From NCBI RefSeq assembly GCF_025562455.1, contig NZ_JAHPRO010000004.1, positions 62,001 through 126,000 on the forward strand: DNA of 64,000 nt, read 5' to 3'. Below the pieces are notes generated by a model. That model saw nothing but the letters and a program-made list of their open reading frames with translations, was not told where the DNA came from and did no database searches. The stretch comes from Acinetobacter sp. WU_MDCI_Axc73. Lineage in GTDB: Bacteria; Pseudomonadota; Gammaproteobacteria; Pseudomonadales; Moraxellaceae. The position numbers and the translations under genes are program-made. This document shows, one piece after another, positions 1 to 9,736 of this stretch. Numbering within the stretch: position 1 is the stretch's first letter; the number at the start of each line of letters is the position of its first letter.

Positions 1-569
1 CTAATGAAATTTTCACCAATCCCGACGCCAATCACCAGCGGGGAACCCTCACGTACCGTAATCAATTCATTAGGATGTTGAGTATGCACAATACCAAGGG
101 CATAAGCGCCTTTCAGTTTTGGAACGACCTGACGTACTGCATCGAGCAAACTATCTGTATGTTTTAAGGCATCATTCACTAGATGTGCAACCACTTCGGT
201 GTCGGTTTGCGAAGTGAATACATAGCCTTCTGCCTGAAGCTGATCTTTCAATTCCTGATAGTTTTCAATAATACCATTATGAACGACAGCAACTTCACCC
301 GATACATGCGGATGTGCATTATTTTCAGTCGGTTTGCCATGTGTTGCCCAACGGGTATGGGCAATTCCGAGAGAACCCGTCAAATGATGTTCACTGACGG
401 CTTCTGCCAAATTAGCAACTTTACCGACCCGACGTTCGCGTAAAATCTGCTGGTTATTCACTAAGGCAACGCCCGCAGAGTCATAACCACGGTATTCAAG
501 GCGTTTTAAGCCTTCAATTAAAATATCGGTAATACTACGTTCAGCAACGCCGCCGACAATACCACACAT
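1..569 (-). CDS. glmS: Glutamine--fructose-6-phosphate aminotransferase, N-terminal part
   Basis: GlmS makes glucosamine-6-phosphate from fructose-6-phosphate and glutamine, the first step to UDP-GlcNAc for peptidoglycan and LPS. The visible 189 residues are the class II glutamine amidotransferase domain. It opens MCGIVGG, so Cys2 is the catalytic nucleophile, and has the HTRWATHG motif at 71-78 and HNGIIENY near 97-104. The two SIS sugar-isomerase domains lie beyond the left edge. It starts 12 bp after the glmU stop and is the last visible gene of the leftward operon. A GAGG ribosome-binding site precedes the ATG by about 8 bases. The reading frame is intact as far as it can be seen. Confidence 0.97.
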   Translation of the reverse strand, partial: MCGIVGGVAERSITDILIEGLKRLEYRGYDSAGVALVNNQQILRERRVGKVANLAEAVSEHHLTGSLGIAHTRWATHGKPTENNAHPHVSGEVAVVHNGIIENYQELKDQLQAEGYVFTSQTDTEVVAHLVNDALKHTDSLLDAVRQVVPKLKGAYALGIVHTQHPNELITVREGSPLVIGVGIGENFI

Positions 570-581
570 AGGTTAATCCTC

Positions 582-1946
582 TTATTTCTTCAACTTTTGG
601 GGACGTTGATAGTTTGATTTTTCAATTTGTTCGGCGCGTTCAAAAGCCAGCGTATTGTCTGCGACATTACGGGTAATTACCGAGCCTGCACCAATCGTAG
701 CACCGTTTCCAATGTTCACAGGTGCGACCAGAGAGCTATTTGAGCCAATAAAGGCAGCATCACCAATCACGGTTTTATGTTTATGGACACCATCGTAATT
801 ACAGGTAATCGTACCTGCTCCAATATTCGATCCTGCACCAACTTCGGCATCGCCTAAATAGGTGAAATGATTGGCCTTGGAACCGAAACCAATACGGGTA
901 TTTTTGACTTCGACGAAGTTACCAATATGCACTTCGTTGGCTAATATTGCGCCTGGACGTAAACGCGCGAAAGGGCCAATTTGGGTATTTTCACCCACAA
1001 TCGCATTTTCAAATACACTATAGGGCTGAACTTTGGTGCCCGCAGCGATGGCTGTATTTTTGAGAATACAGCCCGCACCAATTTCAACACCATCTCCAAG
1101 TTCGCAGTGACCTTCAATGATGACATTGATATCAATACGAACATCTTGACCAACTTTAACTGAACCACGCAAATCAAAGCGTGCAGGATCAGCAAAAGTG
1201 ACTCCCCGTTGCATCAGCTCAATGGCTTGTTGCTTTTGAAACTCACGTTCCAGTGTCGCGAGTTGCAGGCGATCGTTTACGCCCTCGACCTCATAGGCAA
1301 GTTGGGGTTGAATTGACGCAATTTCAAGACCGTCTGCCACCGCCATTGCCACAATATCGGTCAGATAATATTCGCCTTGCGCATTCTGGTTGGATAGCTT
1401 GGGTAACCATTCATGTAGTTTTTGATTGCTGACACAGTAAATTCCTGTGTTAATTTCCTGAATCTGGCGTTGTTCTTCGCTGGCATCCTTATGTTCAACA
1501 ATCGCCTGAATTAGATTATTTTGGCGAACAATACGACCATAACCTGTTGGATTATCAACATTTAAGGTAATCATGCCAATGCCAGATGCTTGAGAAGCTT
1601 CAAGCAATTGTTGTAGTGTTTGCTCTCGAACTAAAGGCACATCACCATATAAAATCAGGGAAATACCGTCTTTCGGTAAAACTGACAGGGTCATTTGTAC
1701 GGCATGACCTGTGCCAAGTTGCTCGGCTTGTTCAACCCATTGAATCTGTTCTTGTGCAAATTGTTGTTGTACTCGGTCACCGCCGTGACCGTAAATGGTA
1801 ATAATATTACTGGCATTGAGTTTTTTTGCAGTATTAATGACATGACCTAGTAAAGGTTGTCCAGCAAGGGGTTGTAATACTTTTGGAAGTTGGGAGCGCA
1901 TCCGCGTTCCTTTACCTGCTGCAAGAATAATAACGGTCGTTGACAT
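582..1946 (-). CDS. glmU: Bifunctional UDP-GlcNAc pyrophosphorylase / GlcN-1-P acetyltransferase
   Basis: GlmU acetylates glucosamine-1-phosphate and then joins it to UTP, giving cytoplasmic UDP-GlcNAc. The 454-residue protein has the expected two parts. The N-terminal Rossmann-like pyrophosphorylase has LAAGKGTRM at 8-16. From about residue 250 there is a left-handed beta-helix of hexapeptide repeats, with NHFTYLGD and [10 protein letters not shown] in the acetyltransferase site. The frame stays open 21 codons upstream, but the chosen ATG gives the family N-terminus [11 protein letters not shown] and leaves an 11-bp gap after pgpA. It lies directly before glmS, which makes its precursor. Confidence 0.97.
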   Translation of the reverse strand: MSTTVIILAAGKGTRMRSQLPKVLQPLAGQPLLGHVINTAKKLNASNIITIYGHGGDRVQQQFAQEQIQWVEQAEQLGTGHAVQMTLSVLPKDGISLILYGDVPLVREQTLQQLLEASQASGIGMITLNVDNPTGYGRIVRQNNLIQAIVEHKDASEEQRQIQEINTGIYCVSNQKLHEWLPKLSNQNAQGEYYLTDIVAMAVADGLEIASIQPQLAYEVEGVNDRLQLATLEREFQKQQAIELMQRGVTFADPARFDLRGSVKVGQDVRIDINVIIEGHCELGDGVEIGAGCILKNTAIAAGTKVQPYSVFENAIVGENTQIGPFARLRPGAILANEVHIGNFVEVKNTRIGFGSKANHFTYLGDAEVGAGSNIGAGTITCNYDGVHKHKTVIGDAAFIGSNSSLVAPVNIGNGATIGAGSVITRNVADNTLAFERAEQIEKSNYQRPQKLKK

Positions 1947-1957
1947 GAATAACCTAC

Positions 1958-2482
1958 TTAACGGCTTAGACCAAACAATAAATAAATGAGGATACAAAGC
2001 GCGGCCCAAAGTCCCGCGATAATATCGTCGAGCATGATACCAAAACCACCCTCTACACGTCGATCAATCACGCGAATTGGCCACGGTTTCCAAACATCAA
2101 ACAGGCGAAATAGCAGAAAGCTGATCAATGCCCATTGTATATTCATCAGATTAAAAAAGATTAAAGGCAAAACAGTAATGGATTGGCCTGCAAATTCGTC
2201 CCAAACGATACGTCCATCATCATGTACGCCCATCAAATCCGCAGTTTTTCCACAAATATAAATCCCAATCAGACTCATAAGGATAATCACAAAGACTGAT
2301 GGATAAAAACCTAACCATATCCAAATTGGGATAAACAACAACGCGAATGCTGAACCAAATGTTCCAGGTGCTTTAGGCAAAAGCCCTGAGCCAAAGCCGA
2401 CGCCGCAAAAGGTGATAAAGCGGTCTAACCAGCGCATGCTCTGAAAAGGAATGGAGGATTTAGGCAAAATGTTGATATCCAT
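1958..2482 (-). CDS. pgpA: Phosphatidylglycerophosphatase A
   Basis: PgpA dephosphorylates phosphatidylglycerophosphate to phosphatidylglycerol at the inner membrane. The 174-residue version starting [10 protein letters not shown] fits the size of E. coli PgpA. Family signatures are [16 protein letters not shown] near the start, then WDEFAGQ, and LDDIIAG near the C-terminus, with several hydrophobic helices between. Two alternative upstream starts (ATG at 2509, TTG at 2518) would lengthen the protein and its overlap with thiL. None of the three has a strong ribosome-binding site, so the start is uncertain. With this start it overlaps thiL by 23 bp, the usual thiL-pgpA coupling. Confidence 0.92.
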   Translation of the reverse strand: MDINILPKSSIPFQSMRWLDRFITFCGVGFGSGLLPKAPGTFGSAFALLFIPIWIWLGFYPSVFVIILMSLIGIYICGKTADLMGVHDDGRIVWDEFAGQSITVLPLIFFNLMNIQWALISFLLFRLFDVWKPWPIRVIDRRVEGGFGIMLDDIIAGLWAALCILIYLLFGLSR

Positions 2483-3377
2483 TAAATTGAACGGGATGGT
2501 CTTGACCATTATGTTCAAATACTAGTTTTGTGTCCTGTGTAATCAGGCCAATCATTGTAATGTTGACATTTAATTGTTGTTGCAAAAGTTTTTCGTAGTT
2601 TTGCGGGCTTATTGTAAAACAAAGTTCATAGTCATCGCCACCCGCAAGTGCATATTGCCATTTTTGTTGATCTGCTAGCATGCGTAGCACAGGGTCAAGT
2701 GGCAGTTGATCAAGAAAGATTTTAGCACCGACATTGGACGCTTTGAGAATGTGACCTAAATCCTGTGCCAAGCCATCTGAAACATCGATCATGCTAGAAG
2801 CCAATCCCTTAAGGGATTGACCGAGTTCACAGCGTGGTGTGGGATAGTCTAAACGCGACTGAAGTGCTGAACCCATATGCTGTAAGCCATAGGCTGCATC
2901 GCCCACCTGACCACTGATCACGATATAATCGCCTACTTGAGCGCCTGAGCGACAAATCGCCTGACCTGATTCTATATAGCCCAACGCTGTGACAGTAATC
3001 GTGAGGTATGGACTTTGCGTGGTATCACCACCAATAAGCGAGACACCAAATCGATCGCAACAATCGAAAAGTCCTTGACTAAAACCGTGCAGCCAATCAT
3101 GGTCAATATTCGGTAAACTGAGGGCTAATAAAATACTGTGAGGTTGTGCAGCCATTGCCGCAATATCAGATAAATTGACTGCAACACTTTTCCAGCCAAT
3201 CGCATGGGCGGATGTTTGCAGTGGAAAATGCCGACCTGCAACCAGTGTGTCGGTACAGATGACCAATTGTTGGTTGGCAGGAGGGGTCAAAACAGCTGAG
3301 TCATCACCGATGCCAACATCGTCCTGTTGTATGAAAGGACGAGTAAAATATTGATCGATAATCGAAAACTCAGCCAT
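2460..3377 (-). CDS. thiL: Thiamine-monophosphate kinase
   Basis: ThiL phosphorylates thiamine monophosphate to the cofactor thiamine diphosphate. The 305 residues show the AIRS/PurM-type fold signatures: GIGDDSAVL near the N-terminus (ATP and metal binding), GGDTTQSP, and DVSDGLAQDL in the C-terminal half. The ATG start is 14 bp downstream of the nusB stop. The gene sits in the widely conserved ribH-nusB-thiL-pgpA run and overlaps pgpA at its 3' end. No truncation or frameshift is seen. Confidence 0.96.
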   Translation of the reverse strand: MAEFSIIDQYFTRPFIQQDDVGIGDDSAVLTPPANQQLVICTDTLVAGRHFPLQTSAHAIGWKSVAVNLSDIAAMAAQPHSILLALSLPNIDHDWLHGFSQGLFDCCDRFGVSLIGGDTTQSPYLTITVTALGYIESGQAICRSGAQVGDYIVISGQVGDAAYGLQHMGSALQSRLDYPTPRCELGQSLKGLASSMIDVSDGLAQDLGHILKASNVGAKIFLDQLPLDPVLRMLADQQKWQYALAGGDDYELCFTISPQNYEKLLQQQLNVNITMIGLITQDTKLVFEHNGQDHPVQFNGYQHFA

Positions 3378-3391
3378 GACTTAAAAGTTAC

Positions 3392-3841
3392 TTATGGCGC
3401 TTGTTGCTTTTCTGCTTCACGCAGTGAGGACGCTAAACGATCCAATACACCATTAATATATTTATGGCTGTCTGCACCGCCAAAATGTTTGGCAAGCTCA
3501 ATGGCCTCATCAAGAACTACACGATAAGGAATTTCTAGGTGATCACGTAGCTCGTAAGCCCCTAACCGTAAAGTCGCTAACTCTACACCATCTAAGGCTT
3601 TAAGCTCTCGGTCAAGTACAGGAATCAGCAAAGTATCCAGATTGTCATGTTCTGCAATGACTTGAGTCAATAGCTCGTGATAATAACCAAGATCAACCTT
3701 GTGCATGGCATTTTCGGCACGGGTACGCGCTTCAATTTCATGCACAGGATTATGGCTCATTTGCCATTCATAGATACCCTGTACCGCAAAACGACGTGCT
3801 TTACGTTTTGCCGCATACACGGCTTGAAGTGTTTGAGACAT
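3392..3841 (-). CDS. nusB: Transcription antitermination factor NusB
   Basis: NusB pairs with NusE (ribosomal protein S10) on boxA RNA and supports rRNA antitermination. The 149-residue all-helical protein has the N-terminal [15 protein letters not shown] segment typical of the family and the C-terminal [15 protein letters not shown] and [10 protein letters not shown] helices. It begins only 3 bp after the ribH stop, so the two are almost certainly translated from one message. Confidence 0.96.
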   Translation of the reverse strand: MSQTLQAVYAAKRKARRFAVQGIYEWQMSHNPVHEIEARTRAENAMHKVDLGYYHELLTQVIAEHDNLDTLLIPVLDRELKALDGVELATLRLGAYELRDHLEIPYRVVLDEAIELAKHFGGADSHKYINGVLDRLASSLREAEKQQAP

Positions 3842-3844
3842 GCT

Positions 3845-4315
3845 TTAGATTGCCTTTAACAAATTAACCATTTCAATTGCAGTCAATGCTGCTTCTGAAC
3901 CTTTATTGCCCGCTTTTGTACCAGAGCGCTCAATTGCCTGTTCAATGCTATCCGTAGTCAGTACACCATTGATCACAGGAAGTGTACTCTCAAGTGCAAC
4001 CACGCCCAAGCCTTTGGCACATTCACCAGCAACAAAATCAAAATGCGGTGTGCTACCACGAATCACTGCGCCTAGTGCAATGATGGCATCAAATTTGTCA
4101 GATGCTGCCAGTTTTTTCGCAACAATTGGCAGCTCCCAAGCACCCGGTGCATAAGCTACAGTGATATTATCTTCACTCACACCATGACGTTTTAAGGTGT
4201 CAATTGCACCTTCAAGCAAATGTTCGACCACAAAGCTGTTAAAACGACCCACTAAAATCGCGTAACGACCTTCGCTCGCGAGATGTAATAAACCTTCAAT
4301 TCGGCGAATTGCCAT
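3845..4315 (-). CDS. ribH: 6,7-dimethyl-8-ribityllumazine synthase
   Basis: RibH condenses the ribityl pyrimidine with 3,4-dihydroxy-2-butanone 4-phosphate to lumazine, the penultimate step of riboflavin synthesis. The 156-residue subunit contains the substrate-binding GRFNSFV segment, APGAWELP, and the [17 protein letters not shown] motif holding the catalytic histidine. It follows ribBA by 11 bp, so both lumazine substrates' enzymes are linked, and precedes nusB. Confidence 0.97.
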   Translation of the reverse strand: MAIRRIEGLLHLASEGRYAILVGRFNSFVVEHLLEGAIDTLKRHGVSEDNITVAYAPGAWELPIVAKKLAASDKFDAIIALGAVIRGSTPHFDFVAGECAKGLGVVALESTLPVINGVLTTDSIEQAIERSGTKAGNKGSEAALTAIEMVNLLKAI

Positions 4316-4326
4316 AATAACCTCGA

Positions 4327-5448
4327 TTAATTTTCTATCGTTTGATCAGCAGAAATATATTCTACCACTTCTAAATTAAAGCCTGACAGTGCATTAAAGC
4401 GTAAAGGTGAGCTGAGAAGCTTCATTTTCTCTACCCCTAAATCACGTAAAATCTGCGCGCCAACGCCAATGGTTTGATATTGGTGGGATAGAGCAGCATT
4501 AGATTTTACTGGTTTTGGCTTATTCATGCTTTCAAGCGCTGGACCTAAGTCCTGCAAATGATCCTGCCCAATCCAGACCAATACCCCGCGTTCAGCGGCA
4601 GCGATGGTGCTGAGTGCACGATCCAGATTCCATGCCGCTTCGCCATCTTGCTTATTCAGTTTAAGTAAATCACGGATTGGATTAAAGCCATGTACGCGAA
4701 CCGTGGTGATCCCTTCTTTCGGTTCACCTTTAACCAAGGCTAAATGAATATCAGGATTGCCAATTTCACGGTAACGATATAGCTCAAATAAACCATACTC
4801 AGTTTCAATAGTTTCTTGTCCCAAACGTTCAACGGTTTGTTCGTTCGTCATACGGTAGTGAATGAGATCAGCAATGGTTCCAATCTTTAAACCATGTTTT
4901 TCGGCAAAAACCTCTAAATCTGGACGACGTGCCATCGTGCCATCTTCATTAATAATCTCACAAATCACAGAAGCAGGTTCCAAACCAGCAAGGCGAGTTA
5001 AGTCACAGCCAGCTTCTGTATGACCTGCGCGGTGTAAGACTCCACCTGGTTGTGCCATGAGCGGAAAAATATGCCCAGGTTGAACAATATCCGCAGGTTT
5101 GGCATGCGCGGCAACTGCGGCATGAATGGTATGCGCACGTTCAGCCGCAGAAATACCTGTAGTAATCCCTTCAGCCGCTTCAATTGACAAGGTAAAATTG
5201 GTCGCATGTTGTGCGCCGTTATGATCGACCATGAGCGGTAAATTAAGCTGCTGGCAACGCTCACGACTCAAGGTTAAACACACTAGACCGCGCGCATGCG
5301 TAATCATAAAGTTGATATCTTCTGGGCGCACGTGGGTCGCGGCAATGACCAAATCACCTTCATTTTCGCGATCTTCGTCATCCATCAAGATGACCATTTT
5401 ACCCGCACGGATATCCGCAACCAGTTCCTCAACATTACTCAACGGCAT
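4327..5448 (-). CDS. ribBA: 3,4-dihydroxy-2-butanone-4-phosphate synthase with degenerate GTP cyclohydrolase II-like domain
   Basis: The N-terminal half (about residues 1-200) is a complete DHBP synthase. It has the metal and substrate loop [22 protein letters not shown], and [13 protein letters not shown], and makes the four-carbon precursor of lumazine from ribulose 5-phosphate. The C-terminal half (about 205-373) aligns in position with GTP cyclohydrolase II but lacks the zinc ligands. Where the family has the cysteine cluster this protein reads [16 protein letters not shown], and I see no cysteine in the domain. GTP cyclohydrolase activity is therefore unlikely, and a separate ribA is expected elsewhere. 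It is the first gene of the operon. The ATG is preceded by an AAGG site. No FMN riboswitch is recognisable upstream. Confidence 0.93.
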   Translation of the reverse strand: MPLSNVEELVADIRAGKMVILMDDEDRENEGDLVIAATHVRPEDINFMITHARGLVCLTLSRERCQQLNLPLMVDHNGAQHATNFTLSIEAAEGITTGISAAERAHTIHAAVAAHAKPADIVQPGHIFPLMAQPGGVLHRAGHTEAGCDLTRLAGLEPASVICEIINEDGTMARRPDLEVFAEKHGLKIGTIADLIHYRMTNEQTVERLGQETIETEYGLFELYRYREIGNPDIHLALVKGEPKEGITTVRVHGFNPIRDLLKLNKQDGEAAWNLDRALSTIAAAERGVLVWIGQDHLQDLGPALESMNKPKPVKSNAALSHQYQTIGVGAQILRDLGVEKMKLLSSPLRFNALSGFNLEVVEYISADQTIEN

Positions 5449-5736
5449 GAGCCTTCACCTTTTGATGCTGTCCAAAAGACAGTTATGTTCACAATGTGTT
5501 GCATAGTCTACCGTGTTTTGGTCAGAATTGCCTATGCTTCTATCATTTAGTTCTAGGGTTCTCTTTATACACATAAGTGAATTCATTTGAAAAGTATTCT
5601 CATAATGAAATAGACTGGTTTTGATGGTTGTTTAATCAAAGACTTTTCAAATATCAAGATAAAAATATAATTTCAAAGACTTAGCCTTTAAGAAATAAAA
5701 AACTCCCCAAATCAGGGAGTCTTGCAAAATTTGTTT
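5449..5736. other. Intergenic region upstream of ribBA
   Basis: The 288 bp hold the terminator of the gene at 5737-7047 and the presumed promoter of the ribBA-to-glmS operon. The rest is AT-rich. I looked for the conserved helices of an FMN riboswitch on the minus strand and did not find them. Confidence 0.5.
5695..5720 (-). terminator. Intrinsic terminator of the Smp-like gene
   Basis: On the minus strand ACTCCC (5720-5715) pairs with GGGAGT (5707-5702), followed by a T-rich run. It lies just after the stop codon of the 5737-7047 gene. Confidence 0.75.
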
Positions 5737-7047
5737 TTAGGCTTCTGATTGTGGATCTGTCGGATTTTCAATCGATGCTTTAGCTTTTTTACCCATCAGA
5801 ATTTCTGTACGAATCTGTTGGGCAACTTCCGCGCATTCAGTATTCATGCCATTTTGCATGAAGGCATGACGGGTCAAGACACTCGATGGATTTGGCATTG
5901 CAACTAACTGATAGCATTCACTAATCGCCTTAAGCTGTTCATTATTTAAATATATAGCTGACTCTTTTGCGTGTAAATGGCTGGTGAGACGTTGTGCTGC
6001 CTGTACTGCATCGAGTTGCATTGCAGCCACTGCGGTTGAAGTCGCAGAACGGGTTTGCAAGGCAAAACGCTTATCTTCACGATAACGCTTATATAGAACA
6101 TCTGACAATAGCTGGAAGACTGAGCCGATCATCAGTAAACATTCAACCGCATATGGTTCCTGATCTGAAATACTTAAATCTGCACCATTTGCATTAAACT
6201 CATGGATGACATGAACATGCGATGGGCTGAGTTGATAATGCTTAGCGCACAGCTCAATGCTTTTATTCAAGAAAATCTGACACAGTTTAAAGTAAGGCAC
6301 AGAAACTGATTGGTTAACACTGTTGAGTAATTGCTTAGGATCATAAAACTGAATATTCAATGCGAGTGTATGATCGGTTTGGGTATCTTGCTCCAGTGGT
6401 TTACTTACAGCGGTGACTTTCGGTTTGGCTTGCTGTTTAGCTTGCGCAATGAGTGTCACAGTATTCTGTTTTTCAACTTCGAGGGCTTGAGTTAATTGTT
6501 GAATTTCATGCTTTAAACGTGATTCATTATTGATACGTGCCAGATATTCACTACGACTTGGACGGGCAATCGCACGATAAGCTAACCATAATAATCCGTG
6601 AATAATCAATGAGATCAAAATCGCTAGCCATTGGGTTCTTAAAATTTCACCAATACTCGGTTGTATCAGGGTGATTTCAATGCTGCCAACTTTCTTTTCG
6701 TTTTGCAGGGCATCACGCACAAAAACTTCGCCCTGACGCGTTTGTGACATACCACTGGTGGCCAAGACTTGTTTATTGGCATCTAAAATTCGAATCGAAG
6801 CAACACTTGGATTGGTCGCGTAGCGATTTGCCAGAAGTGCCAGAGAAACTGTGTTGGCAGGTTCCAGTTCGGTCAAACTGTCTGTTACCAGTTGACTGGT
6901 CATGAGTTGACCCTGACTGGCACGGTTTTCATTGAGCTGATGCGTCGTTGCAATCACCAATAAAAAGGTATGCAAAGCAAAACTTACGATTAATAGGCTA
7001 GCAAATAGCCCCTGTCTAGGTGCGTTCAACGTAAACTTCCAAGGCAA
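5737..7047 (-). CDS. Smp/YtjB-type inner-membrane protein
   Basis: The protein (436 aa) has a transmembrane helix at about 14-34 and an extracytoplasmic segment to about 135. A second helix lies at about 139-158, then a coiled-coil stretch (about 166-205) and a long cytoplasmic C-terminus. The first 160 residues and the position divergent from serB match the Smp (YtjB) family of enterobacteria, whose members are only about 214 aa, so the C-terminal 230 residues are an extension I do not recognise. The only start that keeps the first helix is TTG at 7047, 59 bp from the serB start and without a clear ribosome-binding site. Function is unknown; a sensory role is only a guess from the two-helix layout. 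Confidence 0.75.
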   Translation of the reverse strand: MPWKFTLNAPRQGLFASLLIVSFALHTFLLVIATTHQLNENRASQGQLMTSQLVTDSLTELEPANTVSLALLANRYATNPSVASIRILDANKQVLATSGMSQTRQGEVFVRDALQNEKKVGSIEITLIQPSIGEILRTQWLAILISLIIHGLLWLAYRAIARPSRSEYLARINNESRLKHEIQQLTQALEVEKQNTVTLIAQAKQQAKPKVTAVSKPLEQDTQTDHTLALNIQFYDPKQLLNSVNQSVSVPYFKLCQIFLNKSIELCAKHYQLSPSHVHVIHEFNANGADLSISDQEPYAVECLLMIGSVFQLLSDVLYKRYREDKRFALQTRSATSTAVAAMQLDAVQAAQRLTSHLHAKESAIYLNNEQLKAISECYQLVAMPNPSSVLTRHAFMQNGMNTECAEVAQQIRTEILMGKKAKASIENPTDPQSEA

Positions 7048-7106
7048 ATAGATTCAAATTCGATTATCATTCTAACAATAGTTGCAGCTCAGACCCGAGT
7101 CAATTC

Positions 7107-8327
7107 ATGCGAGAAATCATTCTTATCTCTTTTTTAGGACCTGATCAACCGAATCAGTTTACCCGATTAATGCAAGTTTTATCTGTACACTCATTGCAAA
7201 TACTGGACGTAGGGCAAGCGGTGATTCATAACCAATTGACCCTCGGCATTGTTGTGGCTTCAAATGATGAAACCGCAACTGCACTTGCGATGAAGGAAAT
7301 CCTGATTTTAGCACATGATATTGGTTTGACTGTGCGCTTTAAACCGATTTCAAGTGCAGAATACGATCAATGGGTAAGCGAAGGTGGTCGTACACGTTAC
7401 ATCGTGACAGCTTTAGCACCAGAATTAACCGCTTCACATCTACAGGCAGTTACAAAAATTGTCTCTAATCAAGGTTTTAATATTGAAACCGTGACACGCC
7501 TGTCAGGGCGTTTAGCGCGAGATCTGGAAGATAACGCGCCACGCCGAGCCTGCGTGCAGTTTGGTTTAAGCGGTCAAATGCTGGATGCACAAGCGATGCG
7601 TGCCGCCTGTTTGAGTTTATCTGGTGAACTCAATATCGATGTTGCGGTTCAAGAGGACAATGCCTATCGTCGTAATCGTCGTCTGGTTTGTTTTGATATG
7701 GACTCAACTCTGATTGAACAAGAAGTTATAGATGAATTGGCACTTGAGGCAGGTGTAGGTGAGCAAGTCGCTGAGATTACTGAACGTGCCATGCTAGGTG
7801 AGCTGGACTTTCAACAAAGTTTTCGTGCGCGTGTGGCTTTGCTGAAAGGTCTGGATGCTTCAGTTTTGCCTAAAATTGCGACTCGTCTTACGATTACAGA
7901 AGGTGCTGAGCGGCTTATTTCCACCCTCAAAGCGCTCGGATATAAGACAGCCATTCTATCGGGTGGGTTTCAGTATTTTGCTGAGTATCTCCAACAAAAA
8001 CTGGGTATCGATGAAGTACATGCCAATATCTTGGATGTACAAGAGGGTATCGTCACTGGTGAAGTAAAAGGCGCAATTGTAGATGGTGCGCGTAAAGCGG
8101 AATTACTGACCCAACTGGCTGAAAAAATGGGGATTTCACTCGAACAAGCTATGGCTGTGGGTGATGGTGCGAATGATCTTCCAATGTTGTCGATTGCGGG
8201 ATTAGGTGTGGCTTTCCGTGCTAAACCATTGGTACGTCAAAATGCCAATCAAGCCATTTCTAGTGTTGGATTGGATGGCGTACTGTATTTACTCGGTATG
8301 CATGATAAAGATTTAAATCGCGCTTAA
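7107..8327 (+). CDS. serB: Phosphoserine phosphatase
   Basis: SerB hydrolyses O-phosphoserine to serine, the last step of serine synthesis. The 406 residues contain an N-terminal ACT-type regulatory portion (about 1-180) and a HAD phosphatase domain. The nucleophile motif FDMDSTL has its first aspartate at residue 197; ILSGGF follows, then the late VGDGANDLPML motif. The length agrees with the long SerB form of pseudomonads. It is divergent from the Smp-like gene, as in enterobacteria, and ends in a strong terminator. Confidence 0.96.
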   Translation: MREIILISFLGPDQPNQFTRLMQVLSVHSLQILDVGQAVIHNQLTLGIVVASNDETATALAMKEILILAHDIGLTVRFKPISSAEYDQWVSEGGRTRYIVTALAPELTASHLQAVTKIVSNQGFNIETVTRLSGRLARDLEDNAPRRACVQFGLSGQMLDAQAMRAACLSLSGELNIDVAVQEDNAYRRNRRLVCFDMDSTLIEQEVIDELALEAGVGEQVAEITERAMLGELDFQQSFRARVALLKGLDASVLPKIATRLTITEGAERLISTLKALGYKTAILSGGFQYFAEYLQQKLGIDEVHANILDVQEGIVTGEVKGAIVDGARKAELLTQLAEKMGISLEQAMAVGDGANDLPMLSIAGLGVAFRAKPLVRQNANQAISSVGLDGVLYLLGMHDKDLNRA

Positions 8328-8343
8328 TCTACTTAAATTTTCA

Positions 8344-8377
8344 AAAAAATGCAGCATTTAAATGCTGCGTTTTTTTA
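8344..8377 (+). terminator. Intrinsic terminator of serB
   Basis: GCAGCATTTAAATGCTGC at 8351-8368 is a perfect inverted repeat flanked by A and T runs, 20 bp after the serB stop. The A run on its left could also stop minus-strand transcripts. Confidence 0.85.
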
Positions 8378-8752
8378 TCAATAAATTAACTGGAATCAAG
8401 TGCTTTTACACCGTTTGTCGGCTGTCAAATTTTGAAATAACTCTGTATAAAAATTTTTAAAATAGATCAAATCTTAGCAATAGTTTTTTGTAATGACACG
8501 CGAGCAATGAGAGGATCAGGCACTTCGTAGATTTTCGAAACAGACAAAATGTAATGACAAAATAATGTTGCGACAATATGTGTCGTATAAGAAAAAAACA
8601 GGACTTTTTTTCTTGAAAAAACTCTCCATAATGCATCTAACACGATTAAACAGATATTTTTGTCAACACAGATCTGTGTTGATTTGATTACGGTTTCGGG
8701 GATGAACTCAAGGTCATATGACCCAGAGAATGATCTTAGACGGAGGTTTAGT
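8378..8752. other. Intergenic region upstream of aciT
   Basis: The stretch is AT-rich with no convincing gene; a minus-strand open frame across it has no family features. It holds an imperfect CGACA/TGTCG repeat (8571-8585) and a perfect 20-bp palindrome at 8663-8682, described separately. The aciT promoter must lie here but I cannot place it with confidence. Confidence 0.6.
8663..8682. promoter_or_regulatory. Perfect 20-bp palindrome, candidate operator upstream of aciT
   Basis: TCAACACAGATCTGTGTTGA equals its own reverse complement over all 20 bases. It has no loop and no following T run, which speaks for a dimeric protein-binding site rather than a terminator. It lies 70 bp before the aciT start codon. 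Confidence 0.5.
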
Positions 8753-9088
8753 ATGGTAACAGCGAATTTCGCCACACTGTCAGGGTTTGGTTTGATTGCA
8801 CTTGCACTAGCTGTTGTTTTCTTCTCACCTTACCGTCGCTGGCTTGGTTTTATGTTGGCAGGCATGTTTTTTTGGGGACTTTTGGAAGTTGTCCGTTATG
8901 GTGTACAAACACTTTTTGAGATGCCTGTTACCTATAGTTATTTAACTGCTTTAAGTCTAGCGATGGTTGCTGTTACCTTGGTACTGTTAAGAGAAGACCG
9001 TTTGGCGCAAAAGGCATTGGCAAATCGTCAATATATTGAACATACACCAGTGTATGAGGATGATCAGCAACAATGTTCTAGTCGCTAA
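8753..9088 (+). CDS. aciT: AciT-like small inner-membrane protein
   Basis: This 111-residue protein has three hydrophobic segments (about 8-24, 30-50 and 64-82) and a polar tail ending HTPVYEDDQQQ. It resembles the small Acinetobacter membrane protein annotated as AciT, linked to ciprofloxacin tolerance; I recall the family and have not compared sequences. The frame is open 31 codons further upstream. The ATG at 8753 is chosen because GGAGG lies 6 bases before it and the protein then starts at the hydrophobic core. The gene stands alone, with a possible operator 70 bp upstream. Confidence 0.72.
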   Translation: MVTANFATLSGFGLIALALAVVFFSPYRRWLGFMLAGMFFWGLLEVVRYGVQTLFEMPVTYSYLTALSLAMVAVTLVLLREDRLAQKALANRQYIEHTPVYEDDQQQCSSR

Positions 9089-9242
9089 CATCGGCTGAAA
9101 GATGAAATGAAGAAGCGTGGGTTAACCTGCGCTTTTTACGTTTTATTATGTTTTGTAATACAAAGCTTTTATTTTAGGGCTTACATTTATGCTAGGATGA
9201 TCGCGTTTAGTTCCATAAGAATACGAATAGGCTTGAATTGTC

Positions 9243-9722
9243 ATGAAACTTTCTGCTCTACCTGTTGTAAAGTTACCATTAGTTGATGTCAGCACAGATC
9301 CATTAGATTTGCTGGTTGTAGGTTTGGCTTTGCGTATGAAGCAATTGGCACGTACCAGTCCCAAGTTTATTGAAATGACACATGACCGTGCATTTCGTAT
9401 TCAGATTGGAACAGACTTAGGCTTTGCGCGTCAGATTATTGTCAATCATGGTCAAATTGAAACAGTGGCAGGTCACCCAGAGCAGGCCGATTTTATTTTA
9501 CAATTTGCCGATAGTGAGCAAGCAGTAAAAACCTTGATGAAAGGTGACCCGACGGCATTTATGACGGGTATGCAAAACGGTAGTATCAAAATGGAAGGTG
9601 ATTTTGGTTTACTGGTTTGGTTTAATCAGGCAGCCAAATTGATTCCGCCAAAGCTTCCAAAACCAGTTAAAGAAAAGTTAAAGCAAGCGCGTTCTTTTAT
9701 TAAGCAAAAAACAGGCAAGTAA
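9243..9722 (+). CDS. SCP2 sterol-binding domain protein
   Basis: The 159-residue cytoplasmic protein has the SCP2-like lipid-binding fold pattern: an RIQIGTDLGFARQIIVNHG strand pair, then FILQFAD, a helix with a GDPTAFMTGMQNGSIKMEGD segment, and a basic C-terminal tail. Such proteins bind lipids or act as carriers, but no specific ligand can be read from the sequence. It is monocistronic and shares a bidirectional terminator with convergent dtd. Confidence 0.8.
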   Translation: MKLSALPVVKLPLVDVSTDPLDLLVVGLALRMKQLARTSPKFIEMTHDRAFRIQIGTDLGFARQIIVNHGQIETVAGHPEQADFILQFADSEQAVKTLMKGDPTAFMTGMQNGSIKMEGDFGLLVWFNQAAKLIPPKLPKPVKEKLKQARSFIKQKTGK

Positions 9723-9736
9723 ATTGAGCTTGCAGA

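Noticed and set aside
183..443. Plus-strand open frame inside glmS
   Set aside because: It lies wholly antisense to a clear GlmS coding sequence and has no protein-like features.
5449..5600. Possible FMN riboswitch ahead of ribBA
   Set aside because: The conserved junction sequences of the RFN element are not found on the minus strand.
8467..8775. Minus-strand open frame of 102 codons between serB and aciT
   Set aside because: It has no ribosome-binding site or family features. It runs across AT-rich promoter DNA and the palindrome and overlaps the true aciT start.
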